Of a stretch of 56,382 nucleotides of DNA, positions 17,069-23,901 are shown in pieces. Position numbers and translations under genes: made by a program. The stretch spans positions 1 to 56,382 of the forward strand of contig CACYPH010000008.1 of assembly GCA_902776185.1 (NCBI GenBank). Direction: 5' to 3'. The notes beneath the pieces are model-generated. The model was not told where the DNA came from and made no database searches. It worked only from the letters and a program-made list of their open reading frames with translations. How positions within the stretch are numbered: the stretch's first letter is position 1; each line of letters opens with the position of its first letter. The DNA comes from an uncultured Ruminococcus sp. (GTDB lineage Bacteria; Bacillota; Clostridia; Oscillospirales; Acutalibacteraceae).

Positions 17069-18002
17069 GTTTTTCCTCTTTCACAGGTTCGTCCTCAGCG
17101 AATCTGATGATTTTTTCCAATCTATGGTTGACGCCGCTGCGGGAGATTGGCGGGTCGAGCATCTCGCCGAGCTGTCTGAGGGTCAGCTCGGGATAGTCGT
17201 AGCGCAGCTCTGCAACGGTTTTCAGCTCGTCGGGCAGCAGGTTGTATCTGCCGGATCTTCTCAGGCGTTTGATCGCCTTGATCTGCACGGCGGACGCCGA
17301 GGCGGTCTTCTGCAGATTCGCGATCTCGGAATTTGCACGGCGGTTGGCGGTATTGCGCACCTGCTTGAGCATTTTTGTGCCCATGATATTCATCGATGCG
17401 GTCACCGCGCCCATATAGGTCAGCAGGTCGGTGATCTGCTCGCTGTCCTTGACATAGGCGATGTATGCGCCGCCGCGGGACAGCATCTTGATCGAGATAT
17501 CGCAATCCTGGATCTCGCGCACGATGCGGCAGACGTCCATGCAGAGGTTGCGGTAGCTGACGGCGAACTCGAGGTGGTAGCCCTTCTCGGGATCGGTAAC
17601 CGACCCGCAGGCGAGGAATGCGCCGCGCACGAATGCACGCTGCTGCTCCTCGTCCTCGATGTTGGCGCGGTTGACGCGGAGGGTCACCTCGCGGCGGTCA
17701 TGACCGTAGAACTCGAAGATACGGCGGCAGTCGTCGGGTGAGATCAGGGTAACGGTATAGGTTTTGTTTCTGCCGCTCTCGCCGCGCATCGGGGCGACGA
17801 CCTCGACCTTCGGCTTGAACAGCTTATTCAGTAAAAAGATAAAGTGCGAAAAGGTATGCTCGTTTTCGGTTTTGAAGACAATGCTGTCGGCGGAAAAGAC
17901 GCGTCCGAGTACCAGCATGGCGTAGAGCTCGGAGTACTGGAGCGGCTTGCGGGTCGAGAGCTTCGTGCATATCTCGCGCTTGGTTTCGGTTGAAAAACTC
18001 AT
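17061..18002 (-). CDS. whiA: WhiA, sporulation/cell-division regulator
   Basis: A 313-residue DNA-binding protein combining a LAGLIDADG-like N-terminal domain with a C-terminal helix-turn-helix (LPDELKTVAELRYDYPELTLRQLGEMLDPPISRSGVNHRL, about 255-295, where SRSGVNHRL is the family signature). In Bacillus it influences division and chromosome segregation; in Streptomyces it controls sporulation. It lies downstream of rapZ, but the usual intervening gluconeogenesis factor yvcK is absent. A half copy of repeat B lies in that gap. No clear Shine-Dalgarno is visible before its start. Confidence 0.93.
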   Translation of the reverse strand: MSFSTETKREICTKLSTRKPLQYSELYAMLVLGRVFSADSIVFKTENEHTFSHFIFLLNKLFKPKVEVVAPMRGESGRNKTYTVTLISPDDCRRIFEFYGHDRREVTLRVNRANIEDEEQQRAFVRGAFLACGSVTDPEKGYHLEFAVSYRNLCMDVCRIVREIQDCDISIKMLSRGGAYIAYVKDSEQITDLLTYMGAVTASMNIMGTKMLKQVRNTANRRANSEIANLQKTASASAVQIKAIKRLRRSGRYNLLPDELKTVAELRYDYPELTLRQLGEMLDPPISRSGVNHRLEKIIRFAEDEPVKEEKHD

Positions 18003-18040
18003 TTTAGTTAATCGTATATGTTATTCTTCGATAAACATAC

Positions 18041-18128
18041 AGCCTCACTGAATTCGGGGCAATTACGGAAAAGTCTGCCCCTCATCCGACTCGGCAAGCC
18101 GAGCCACCTTCCCCCCGAGGGGAAGGCT
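18041..18128. repeat. Repeat B, half copy between rapZ and whiA
   Basis: It contains CTCACTGAATTCGGGG, TGCCCCTCATCCG, a GGCAAGCC-type hairpin and the terminal CCTTCCCCCCGAGGGGAAGG. The rapZ stop codon TAG (18127-18129) is formed inside the terminal GGAAGGCTAG. It matches the halves of the full copies at 19908 and 30627. Confidence 0.85.
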
Positions 18129-18993
18129 AGGCCTTCCATATATCACGATGGTGGGTGGAGGATTTCTGGTTTTGTTCGATCAGGTGGGTGTTGAGTAATC
18201 TGGCGACGGTGACGGAGCGGTGCTTGCCGCCGGTACAGCCGATGCCGATGACGACCTCGCTCTTGCCCTCCTGCTTATACAGCGGGATGGTGAAGTCGAT
18301 GAAGTCGATCAGCTTTCTCATGAACTGACCGCTGACATCAAAGCTCATCACGTAATCCACGACGGCTTCGTCAAGCCCGGTGAGGGGTTTGAGCTCCGGG
18401 ACATAGAACGGATTCGGCAGACAGCGGACGTCGAAGATCAAGTCAGCCTCCATCGGGATGCCGTACTTGAAGCCGAACGACATAAATGTCACGAGCAGAG
18501 AATCGCGCATATCGCCGGTGAACAGCGTGGTGACGCGCTCCTTGAGCTGGGCGGGCTGCATGAACGAGGTATCGATGACATAGTCCGCCATCTCGCGCAC
18601 TGCTTTCATCAGCTCATTTTCGAGCTCGACCGCTTCCTCCGTAGAACCGGAGACCATCTCGCCCAAAAGCGGATGCTTGCGGCGGGTCTCCTTATAGCGG
18701 ACGACGAGGGTATCCAGCCGTGCGTCGAGGAACAGGATCTTGAAGCGTCTGCCGTCGAGCTTGGCTTTTTGGAGGACGTCGGAGATCTCGGCGAACATCT
18801 CGCCGGAGCGTGCGTCCGCGACCACCGCAACGCGCTTCATGCGGTTATCGGTGGAGTTATCGCAAAGGTCGTAGAAGGTATCCAGCAACAGCGGCGGCAG
18901 GTTATCGACGCAGTAAAATCCGATATCCTCCATCGCGTGGAGGGCGTTGGTCTTACCCGCGCCGGAAAGTCCGGTCAGAATAACAAATTCCAT
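18127..18993 (-). CDS. rapZ: RapZ/YvcJ nucleotide-binding protein
   Basis: A 288-residue P-loop protein. The Walker A motif LTGLSGAGKTNAL is at residues 6-18. The C-terminal GIGCTGGKHRSVTVARLL (about 255-272) is the diagnostic RapZ motif. The family includes the E. coli RNase adaptor for GlmZ and Bacillus YvcJ, which hydrolyses nucleotides. It starts 3 bp after murB with GGAGGTAG. Its last codons and stop lie in a repeat-B half copy, so the C-terminus after THHRDI is probably set by the element. Confidence 0.94.
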   Translation of the reverse strand: MEFVILTGLSGAGKTNALHAMEDIGFYCVDNLPPLLLDTFYDLCDNSTDNRMKRVAVVADARSGEMFAEISDVLQKAKLDGRRFKILFLDARLDTLVVRYKETRRKHPLLGEMVSGSTEEAVELENELMKAVREMADYVIDTSFMQPAQLKERVTTLFTGDMRDSLLVTFMSFGFKYGIPMEADLIFDVRCLPNPFYVPELKPLTGLDEAVVDYVMSFDVSGQFMRKLIDFIDFTIPLYKQEGKSEVVIGIGCTGGKHRSVTVARLLNTHLIEQNQKSSTHHRDIWKA

Positions 18994-18996
18994 CAG

Positions 18997-19896
18997 CTAC
19001 CTCCCCGTACGGATGATCTCACACTCCAGCTCGTAGCCGGTCTCGGTCTTAACGGTATCCTGTACCAGCCTGACAAGGTCCATGACGTCACGGCAGGTCG
19101 CGCCGCCGGCATTGATGATAAAGCCCGCGTGCTTTTCGCTGACCTGTGCGCCGCCGACGGTCCTGCCCTTTAGCCCGCACTGCTCGATCAGCGTGCCGGC
19201 AAATGCGCCGACGGGACGCTTGAACACCGAGCCTGCCGAGGGATACTCGAGCGGCTGTTTGGTGCGGCGGCGGTCGAGGAAATCATCCATGCGCGCCTTG
19301 ATTGCGGCGGGATCGTCAGGAGTGAGTTTATATTTCGAAAATAGAATTATGTTGTCGTTTTCCTTAAAAATGCTGTGGCGGTAGGAGAAGTCGAGTTCGT
19401 CAGCCTCATAAGTGCCGATCTCGCCCTCGGGGGTCAGATAGGTCGCCTCAATACAGACGTCCTTTGTCTCGCCGCCGTATGCGCCGGCGTTCATATAGAC
19501 TGCGCCGCCGACCGTACCGGGGATACCGTAGGCAAATTCCAGTCCCGAAAGCCCGTGATCGAGCGCGACGGTACAGAGCTTTGACAGTGCGACGCCCGCA
19601 CCGGAGGTGATGGTATCGCCGTCGACAGTGAGCGCCTTGAAATCGCCGTCGAGCAGGATGACCGCGCCCTCAATGCCGTCGTCGGAGATCAAAAGGTTCG
19701 AGCCTTTGCCGAGGATCATAAAGGGGATCTCGCTTTCGCGGCAGGCGGACACAGCGAGCCTTAGCTCGTCGATGCTGTTGACCGTGATGAAAACATCAGC
19801 CGCGCCGCCGATCTTGAAGGTGGTATGCGCCTTCATCGGCTCGTCGGTGATGTATGCGATGTTGTTTTGCTTGAGTGTATCAAAAAGTTTGTTCAT
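18997..19896 (-). CDS. murB: UDP-N-acetylenolpyruvoylglucosamine reductase
   Basis: A 299-residue FAD enzyme that makes UDP-MurNAc for peptidoglycan. The FAD-binding region includes LGKGSNLLISDDG (about 62-74), and GIPGTVGGAVYMNAGAYGGE (about 125-144) is strongly conserved. The proton-donor serine lies in YPSAGSVFKRP (about 229-239), and SEKHAGFIINAGGA closes the site. It is a type IIa-like short form. AAGGAGC lies 7 bases before the ATG. The whole 211-bp gap to hprK is taken up by a full copy of repeat B. Confidence 0.95.
   Translation of the reverse strand: MNKLFDTLKQNNIAYITDEPMKAHTTFKIGGAADVFITVNSIDELRLAVSACRESEIPFMILGKGSNLLISDDGIEGAVILLDGDFKALTVDGDTITSGAGVALSKLCTVALDHGLSGLEFAYGIPGTVGGAVYMNAGAYGGETKDVCIEATYLTPEGEIGTYEADELDFSYRHSIFKENDNIILFSKYKLTPDDPAAIKARMDDFLDRRRTKQPLEYPSAGSVFKRPVGAFAGTLIEQCGLKGRTVGGAQVSEKHAGFIINAGGATCRDVMDLVRLVQDTVKTETGYELECEIIRTGR
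19332..19350 (+). repeat. AT-rich quasi-palindrome, diverged copy in murB
   Basis: ATTTCGAAAATAGAATTAT keeps the right half TAGAATTAT exactly but has a different centre. It lies inside murB (protein NIILFSKY), in the same orientation as the others. Confidence 0.35.
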
Positions 19897-19907
19897 ATAT
19901 GCTCCTT

Positions 19908-20112
19908 AAAGCCTTCCCCTCGGGGGGAAGGTGTCACCCATAGGGTGACGAATGAGGGGCAGACATTTCCTTGATCGCCCCGAATTCAGTGAGGCTGAGC
20001 GAAACAGATAATAAATGAAATGCCTGTCACTCTTTGCTGAATAGTTCAGGATGAGAGGTTAGCCCCTCATCCACCACTTCGTGGTCCCCCTTCCCCCTGA
20101 GGGGAAGGCTTT
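19908..20112. repeat. Repeat B, full inverted-repeat element
   Basis: About 205 bp with long terminal inverted repeats: it begins AAAGCCTTCCCCTCGGGG and ends CCCTGAGGGGAAGGCTTT. Inside are GAATGAGGGGCAGA and its inverted counterpart TAGCCCCTCATCC, each next to a small variable hairpin, and a central segment with GAATTCAGTGAGGC. It encodes no protein. It occupies the hprK-murB gap exactly, one base past the hprK stop and about 5 bp before the murB ribosome binding site, like a MITE. Confidence 0.88.
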
Positions 20113-20113
20113 G

Positions 20114-21082
20114 TCACCAATTCGTGTCGATGCGCTTCTTGTTGATATCCTCGGGGCTGATATCCATGCCGAGCTTAGAGAGCAGCTCCTGAGCGCCGTT
20201 GTAGCCCATCTTCTTCTGGCGGTGATTCATCGCGGCGACCTCGATGATAACGGCGAGGTTTCTGCCGGGCTTGACGGGGATGGTGACGACGGGGACTTCA
20301 AGGCCGAGGATCTCCATATACTCGCTGTCCATGCCCATGCGGTCGTAGACTTTCTTAGAGTTCCACAGCTCGAGATTGATGACGAGGTCGATCTTCTCGC
20401 TGACCTTGACCGCGCCGATACCGAAGATGCGGCGGGCGTTGATGATGCCGATGCCGCGCAGCTCGATAAAGTGGCGGATATTCTCGGGCGAAGTGCCGAT
20501 CAGCGATTTCTTGGAAACACGCTTGATCTCGACCGCGTCGTCAGCGATCAGGCGATGACCGCGCTTGATCAGCTCGATCGCCGTCTCGGATTTACCGACG
20601 CCGCTGTCGCCGATGATCAGACAGCCTTCGCCGTACACCTCGACCAGTACGCCGTGGCGGGTGATGCGGGGCGCAAGCTCGACGTTGAGGTAGGATACCA
20701 TCGCGGCGGTGATGACCGAGGTAGTGTCGTGAGTGGTCAGGATCGGGACGCTGTATTTCTTCGCAAGCTCCAGCATGACGGGCAGAGGTTCCAGTCCGCG
20801 GGCGACGACGACTGCAGGCGGATGCTCCAGCAGCAGGGGCTCGAGGCTCTCGCGCTGTTTTTCCTCGGAGATGCCCTCAAGATAGGACATCTCGGTCAGT
20901 CCTAAGACGATGACGTAATTTTTTGCATAATATTTGAGGTAACCGATCAGCTCCAGTCCGGGTCGATCGATATCCGGCGCTTCGATATGGATCTCTTCGG
21001 GATCGACCGGCATATAGTAGCTGTCAAGACCGATCTCGTCGATAAAGCTCTTGAGGGTAACATGGTACGGGCTGGTGCTCAT
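20114..21082 (-). CDS. hprK: HPr kinase/phosphorylase
   Basis: A 322-residue enzyme that phosphorylates HPr on Ser46 (and reverses it), linking sugar flux to catabolite control in Firmicutes. The Walker A motif GDSGVGKSETAIEL is at about 158-171. The HPrK signature MEILGLEVPVVTIPVKPGRN is at about 255-275. The downstream NHRQKKMGYNGA is also typical. The ATG follows GAAGG by 6 bases. The stop codon abuts repeat B. It heads the long minus-strand run and is divergent from the DUF421 gene. Confidence 0.95.
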   Translation of the reverse strand: MSTSPYHVTLKSFIDEIGLDSYYMPVDPEEIHIEAPDIDRPGLELIGYLKYYAKNYVIVLGLTEMSYLEGISEEKQRESLEPLLLEHPPAVVVARGLEPLPVMLELAKKYSVPILTTHDTTSVITAAMVSYLNVELAPRITRHGVLVEVYGEGCLIIGDSGVGKSETAIELIKRGHRLIADDAVEIKRVSKKSLIGTSPENIRHFIELRGIGIINARRIFGIGAVKVSEKIDLVINLELWNSKKVYDRMGMDSEYMEILGLEVPVVTIPVKPGRNLAVIIEVAAMNHRQKKMGYNGAQELLSKLGMDISPEDINKKRIDTNW

Positions 21083-21325
21083 AGGAAGCCTTCTTTCTGT
21101 GGGAACTTTGACGGGGACGGCGGACGTCGGATGAAACCGACAGGCGATATGTCCCCCTTATACTCATACATAATGTATTATACTCTATATGCCGTTATTC
21201 ATAATACTAAAAAAGAAATATGCAAGCTTTTATGCAAAAAATGCATAACGATTTTTTGTACAATATTACGGATAAAGCGCGGGGGACTTCACACACTAAG
21301 AAGAGAATTCAGGGATGGTGAAACT
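21083..21325. other. Divergent intergenic region hprK / DUF421
   Basis: A 243-bp AT-rich region with no gene. It holds an inverted repeat TATGCA-AAAAA-TGCATA at 21231-21247 and a weak minus-strand promoter candidate for hprK (TATAAT at 21177-21182 with TTATGA at 21199-21204). AGGGATGG, 6 bases before 21326, is the likely ribosome binding site of the DUF421 gene. Confidence 0.5.
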
Positions 21326-21871
21326 ATGCTGACGATCATTATACGTACCCTTATCATCTACATCGTCGTGACCTTGGCGGTCAGGCTGATGGGAAAGCGT
21401 CAGGTCGGCGATATGCAGACCTCGGAGCTGGTGATCACGATGATCATCTCGGAGATCGCGTCGCTGCCGCTGGAAAATCCCGAGCGGCCGCTGCTGTCGG
21501 GGATCATACCTGTGCTGATGCTGGCAGCGATCGAGATCATCGTATCGGTGATCATGATGAAAAGCCGAAAGGCGCGGGGGATCATCTGCGGGCATCCGAT
21601 CATCATCATCCGCGACGGCGAGATCATTGAGCAGGAGATCGAAAAGCTGCGGCTGAGCCGGGAGGACGTCTACTCGCTGCTACGACAGCAGCAGCATCCC
21701 GACCCGTCGGGCATCCAATACGGGATCATCGAGCCGAACGGCAGTCTGAGCATCCTTGAAAAAGAGGATCTGCCGCAAAACGGGCTGGACAGCGCGGAGC
21801 TGACGGACGAGATCGGGGAGCTGGACGCCGAAACAGAGAATCAGGAATCGGATAAAGGAGCAGAGGAATGA
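21326..21871 (+). CDS. DUF421 (YetF-type) membrane protein
   Basis: A 181-residue protein with two or three N-terminal membrane segments (about 2-20 and 55-75) and a cytosolic DUF421 domain (IICGHPIIIIRDGEI, about 86-100; LRLSREDVYSLLRQQ, about 107-121). Function in the family is not firmly established; some members occur in spore-forming bacteria. The open frame extends further upstream, but the ATG at 21326 fits the ribosome site and the conserved RLMGKRQVGDMQTSELV start of the family. The stop overlaps the next ATG by 4 bases. Confidence 0.85.
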   Translation: MLTIIIRTLIIYIVVTLAVRLMGKRQVGDMQTSELVITMIISEIASLPLENPERPLLSGIIPVLMLAAIEIIVSVIMMKSRKARGIICGHPIIIIRDGEIIEQEIEKLRLSREDVYSLLRQQQHPDPSGIQYGIIEPNGSLSILEKEDLPQNGLDSAELTDEIGELDAETENQESDKGAEE

Positions 21872-22248
21872 AACGGGCATGGATCGCGCTGGGGCTGATC
21901 GCGGCGTCGCTAATCGTCGGCGGCATCGACTATATTTATACTGCGACCGCGACGAAAATCTATACGGAGATGCTCAGCGAAGCCGATGAGCATATGGAGA
22001 AAAACGAGGCGTATGAGGCGCAGTCGCTGACCGAGCGGCTCGATCACCGCTTCAACGAGGACAAGCGGATCATGCAGATCTTCTCGTTCCACAGCGAGAT
22101 CGACGCAGTCGACTACGATCTGGCGGCAATGAAAAGGTTCGCCCAGACAGGCAATACGGCGGATTATCTGGCAACCTCTGCCCAGGCAAAGCGCAGGATC
22201 CTGTCGCTGTACGAGCTGCGCACGCCGAAGATCGGGAATATTTTGTGA
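21868..22248 (+). CDS. DUF4363 family protein
   Basis: A 126-residue protein with an N-terminal membrane anchor or signal (about residues 5-24) and a helical extracytoplasmic part with EMLSEADEHMEKNEAYEAQ and LTERLDHRFNEDKR. The pairing with DUF421, with ATGA overlap, is a recurrent clostridial arrangement and is the main support for the name. Function is unknown; the two probably form a membrane complex, by inference from coupling. A heptamer repeat array begins 2 bp after the stop. Confidence 0.75.
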   Translation: MKRAWIALGLIAASLIVGGIDYIYTATATKIYTEMLSEADEHMEKNEAYEAQSLTERLDHRFNEDKRIMQIFSFHSEIDAVDYDLAAMKRFAQTGNTADYLATSAQAKRRILSLYELRTPKIGNIL

Positions 22249-22250
22249 AG

Positions 22251-22378
22251 TTAGGAGTTAGGAGTTAGGAATTAGGAGTGAAGGGAAACGCTGACGCGTT
22301 TTGGAATAATGGAGGTGATAGCGACACAACTCCTCACTCCTCACTCCTCACTCCTTACTCCTCACTCCTCACTCCTCG
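22251..22378. repeat. Inverted heptamer arrays (TTAGGAG / CTCCTCA)
   Basis: About four units of TTAGGAG (22251-22280) face about seven units of CTCCTCA (from about 22329 to 22376), separated by about 48 bp. The arms could pair as a long imperfect hairpin. A second element of the same design is at 39038-39213. Confidence 0.8.
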
Positions 22379-22464
22379 CTACCGACAACCTCAATAAAAC
22401 TCACCTTTCGGTTATCGCTGAATATACTATTATGAACAAAATTTGCAGGATTTGCACAAAAGTG

Positions 22465-22493
22465 TTGCAAACTTTGCAATTTTGCGGTATGAT
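22465..22493 (+). promoter_or_regulatory. SigA-type promoter of the aspartate aminotransferase
   Basis: TTGCAA (22465-22470), a 17-base spacer and TATGAT (22488-22493), 83 bp ahead of the ATG. The -35 TTGCAA is shared with the promoters at 27076 and 48334. Confidence 0.7.
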
Positions 22494-22576
22494 ACACTTG
22501 TTTGAAGATTCCATTTTGCAATTTAACATGGTCGCCGCGTCAATCTGCGGTCGTCTACAGATAAGAAGGGTATATT

Positions 22577-23854
22577 ATGCAATACAAAGATTACTCGAAA
22601 GAACAGCTCGGCGCTGAGCTCGACGCCTTAAAGCAGCAGTACGAGGACTACAAGTCGCTCGGGCTGAGCCTCAATATGTCGCGCGGATGCCCCGGTAAGG
22701 AACAGCTCCACATCTCGCTGCCGATGCTCGATATCATCCACTCCGACTCCGACTGCCGCGCCGAGGACGGCTCCGACTGCCGCAACTACGGCGTGCTGGA
22801 GGGTATCCCCACCTGCAAGCGCATGATGGCGTGGATGCTCGAGGTCGAGCCCGAGATGGTCATGGTGGGCGGCAACTCGTCGCTGAACATGATGTTCGAC
22901 ACCATCTCCTGCTTTATGAACAAGCCGGTCGTCGAGGGAATGCCCGCGTGGAATGAGGTCAAGGACAGAAAGTTCCTCTGCCCCGTTCCCGGATATGACC
23001 GCCACTTCGGCATCACCGAATACTTCGGCTTTGAGATGATCAACGTGCCGATGACATGGGACGGTCCGGATATGGACGTCGTTGAGGAGCTGATCAAAGA
23101 CCCCTCGGTCAAGGGCATCTGGTGCGTGCCGAAATACTCAAACCCCCAGGGCATTACATACTCCGACGAGACGGTCAGGCGCTTTGCAAACCTCAAGCCC
23201 GCGGCAAAGGATTTCCGCATCATGTGGGACGACGCGTACTGCATCCACGATCTGACCGACACCCCCGATCACCTGATCAGCATTATGGACGAATGCAAAA
23301 AGACCGGCAACATCGACCTGCCGATCTGCTTCTGCTCAACCTCGAAGATCACCTTCCCCGGCTCGGGCGTCGCGGCGATGGCGGCGTCCGACAACAACAT
23401 GAAGGTCATCAAGAATAAGTATAAGTACCAGACCATCGGCTACGACAAGATCAATATGCTCCGCCATGTGCGATTCTTCGGCAATCCCGAGGGTGTGCTC
23501 GCCCATATGCAGAAGCACCGCGCGATCTTAGAGCCCAGATTCAACCTGGTCATGGAGAAGCTGGATACGAACCTCAAGGAGCTCGGCATCATCCGCTACT
23601 TAAAGCCCAACGGCGGCTACTTCATCTGCGTCGACGTACTCGACGGCACGGCGAAACGCGTTGTCGCTCTGTGTAAGGAAGCGGGCGTGACCCTGACCAA
23701 TGCCGGCGCGACCTACCCCTACGGCAAAGATCCGCATGACAGCAACATCCGTATCGCGCCGACCTTCCCCTCGATCGAGGAGCTAGACAAGGCAATGGAT
23801 ATCTTCTGCGTCTGTACAAAGCTGGCGGCAGCAGAAAAGTTACTGAGCGAATAA
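22577..23854 (+). CDS. Type Ic aspartate aminotransferase
   Basis: A 425-residue PLP enzyme of the Asp_aminotransf (formerly Aminotran_MocR) group, which transfers the amino group between aspartate and 2-oxoglutarate. Family markers are LSLNMSRGCPGKEQL near residue 30, GGNSSLNMMFD (about 95-105), WCVPKYSNPQG (about 184-194) and the PLP-lysine region CSTSKITFPGSG (about 252-263). The start follows AGAAGGG. It stands alone, with its own promoter and terminator. Specificity for aspartate is inferred from the family. Confidence 0.88.
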   Translation: MQYKDYSKEQLGAELDALKQQYEDYKSLGLSLNMSRGCPGKEQLHISLPMLDIIHSDSDCRAEDGSDCRNYGVLEGIPTCKRMMAWMLEVEPEMVMVGGNSSLNMMFDTISCFMNKPVVEGMPAWNEVKDRKFLCPVPGYDRHFGITEYFGFEMINVPMTWDGPDMDVVEELIKDPSVKGIWCVPKYSNPQGITYSDETVRRFANLKPAAKDFRIMWDDAYCIHDLTDTPDHLISIMDECKKTGNIDLPICFCSTSKITFPGSGVAAMAASDNNMKVIKNKYKYQTIGYDKINMLRHVRFFGNPEGVLAHMQKHRAILEPRFNLVMEKLDTNLKELGIIRYLKPNGGYFICVDVLDGTAKRVVALCKEAGVTLTNAGATYPYGKDPHDSNIRIAPTFPSIEELDKAMDIFCVCTKLAAAEKLLSE

Positions 23855-23873
23855 TTTTCTTTTATAGAATTAA
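23855..23873 (+). repeat. AT-rich quasi-palindrome after the aminotransferase
   Basis: TTTTCTTTTATAGAATTAA lies between the aminotransferase stop and its terminator hairpin. It matches the consensus at about 15 of 19 positions, in the same orientation. Confidence 0.4.
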
Positions 23874-23901
23874 AGCAGTCTGTGAAAACAGGCTGCTTTT
23901 T
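23874..23901 (+). terminator. Terminator of the aminotransferase gene
   Basis: AGCAGTCTGT-GAAA-ACAGGCTGCT (23874-23897) is a 10-bp stem with one T-G pair and a GAAA tetraloop, followed by TTTT. The next open frame's ATG (23902) starts immediately after the T-run. Confidence 0.85.

Larger units (their letters stand above)
22249..22576. other. 328-bp gap with heptamer arrays and the aminotransferase promoter
   Basis: No gene. The left half (22251-22378) is a pair of inverted heptamer arrays. The right half is AT-rich and carries a good SigA promoter (22465-22493) and the ribosome site AGAAGGG ahead of 22577. No riboswitch or T-box hallmark was found. Confidence 0.8.

Noticed and set aside
22251-22378. 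Possible CRISPR array
   Set aside because: Units are 7 bp and directly adjacent, without spacers of constant length, and no cas gene is near.
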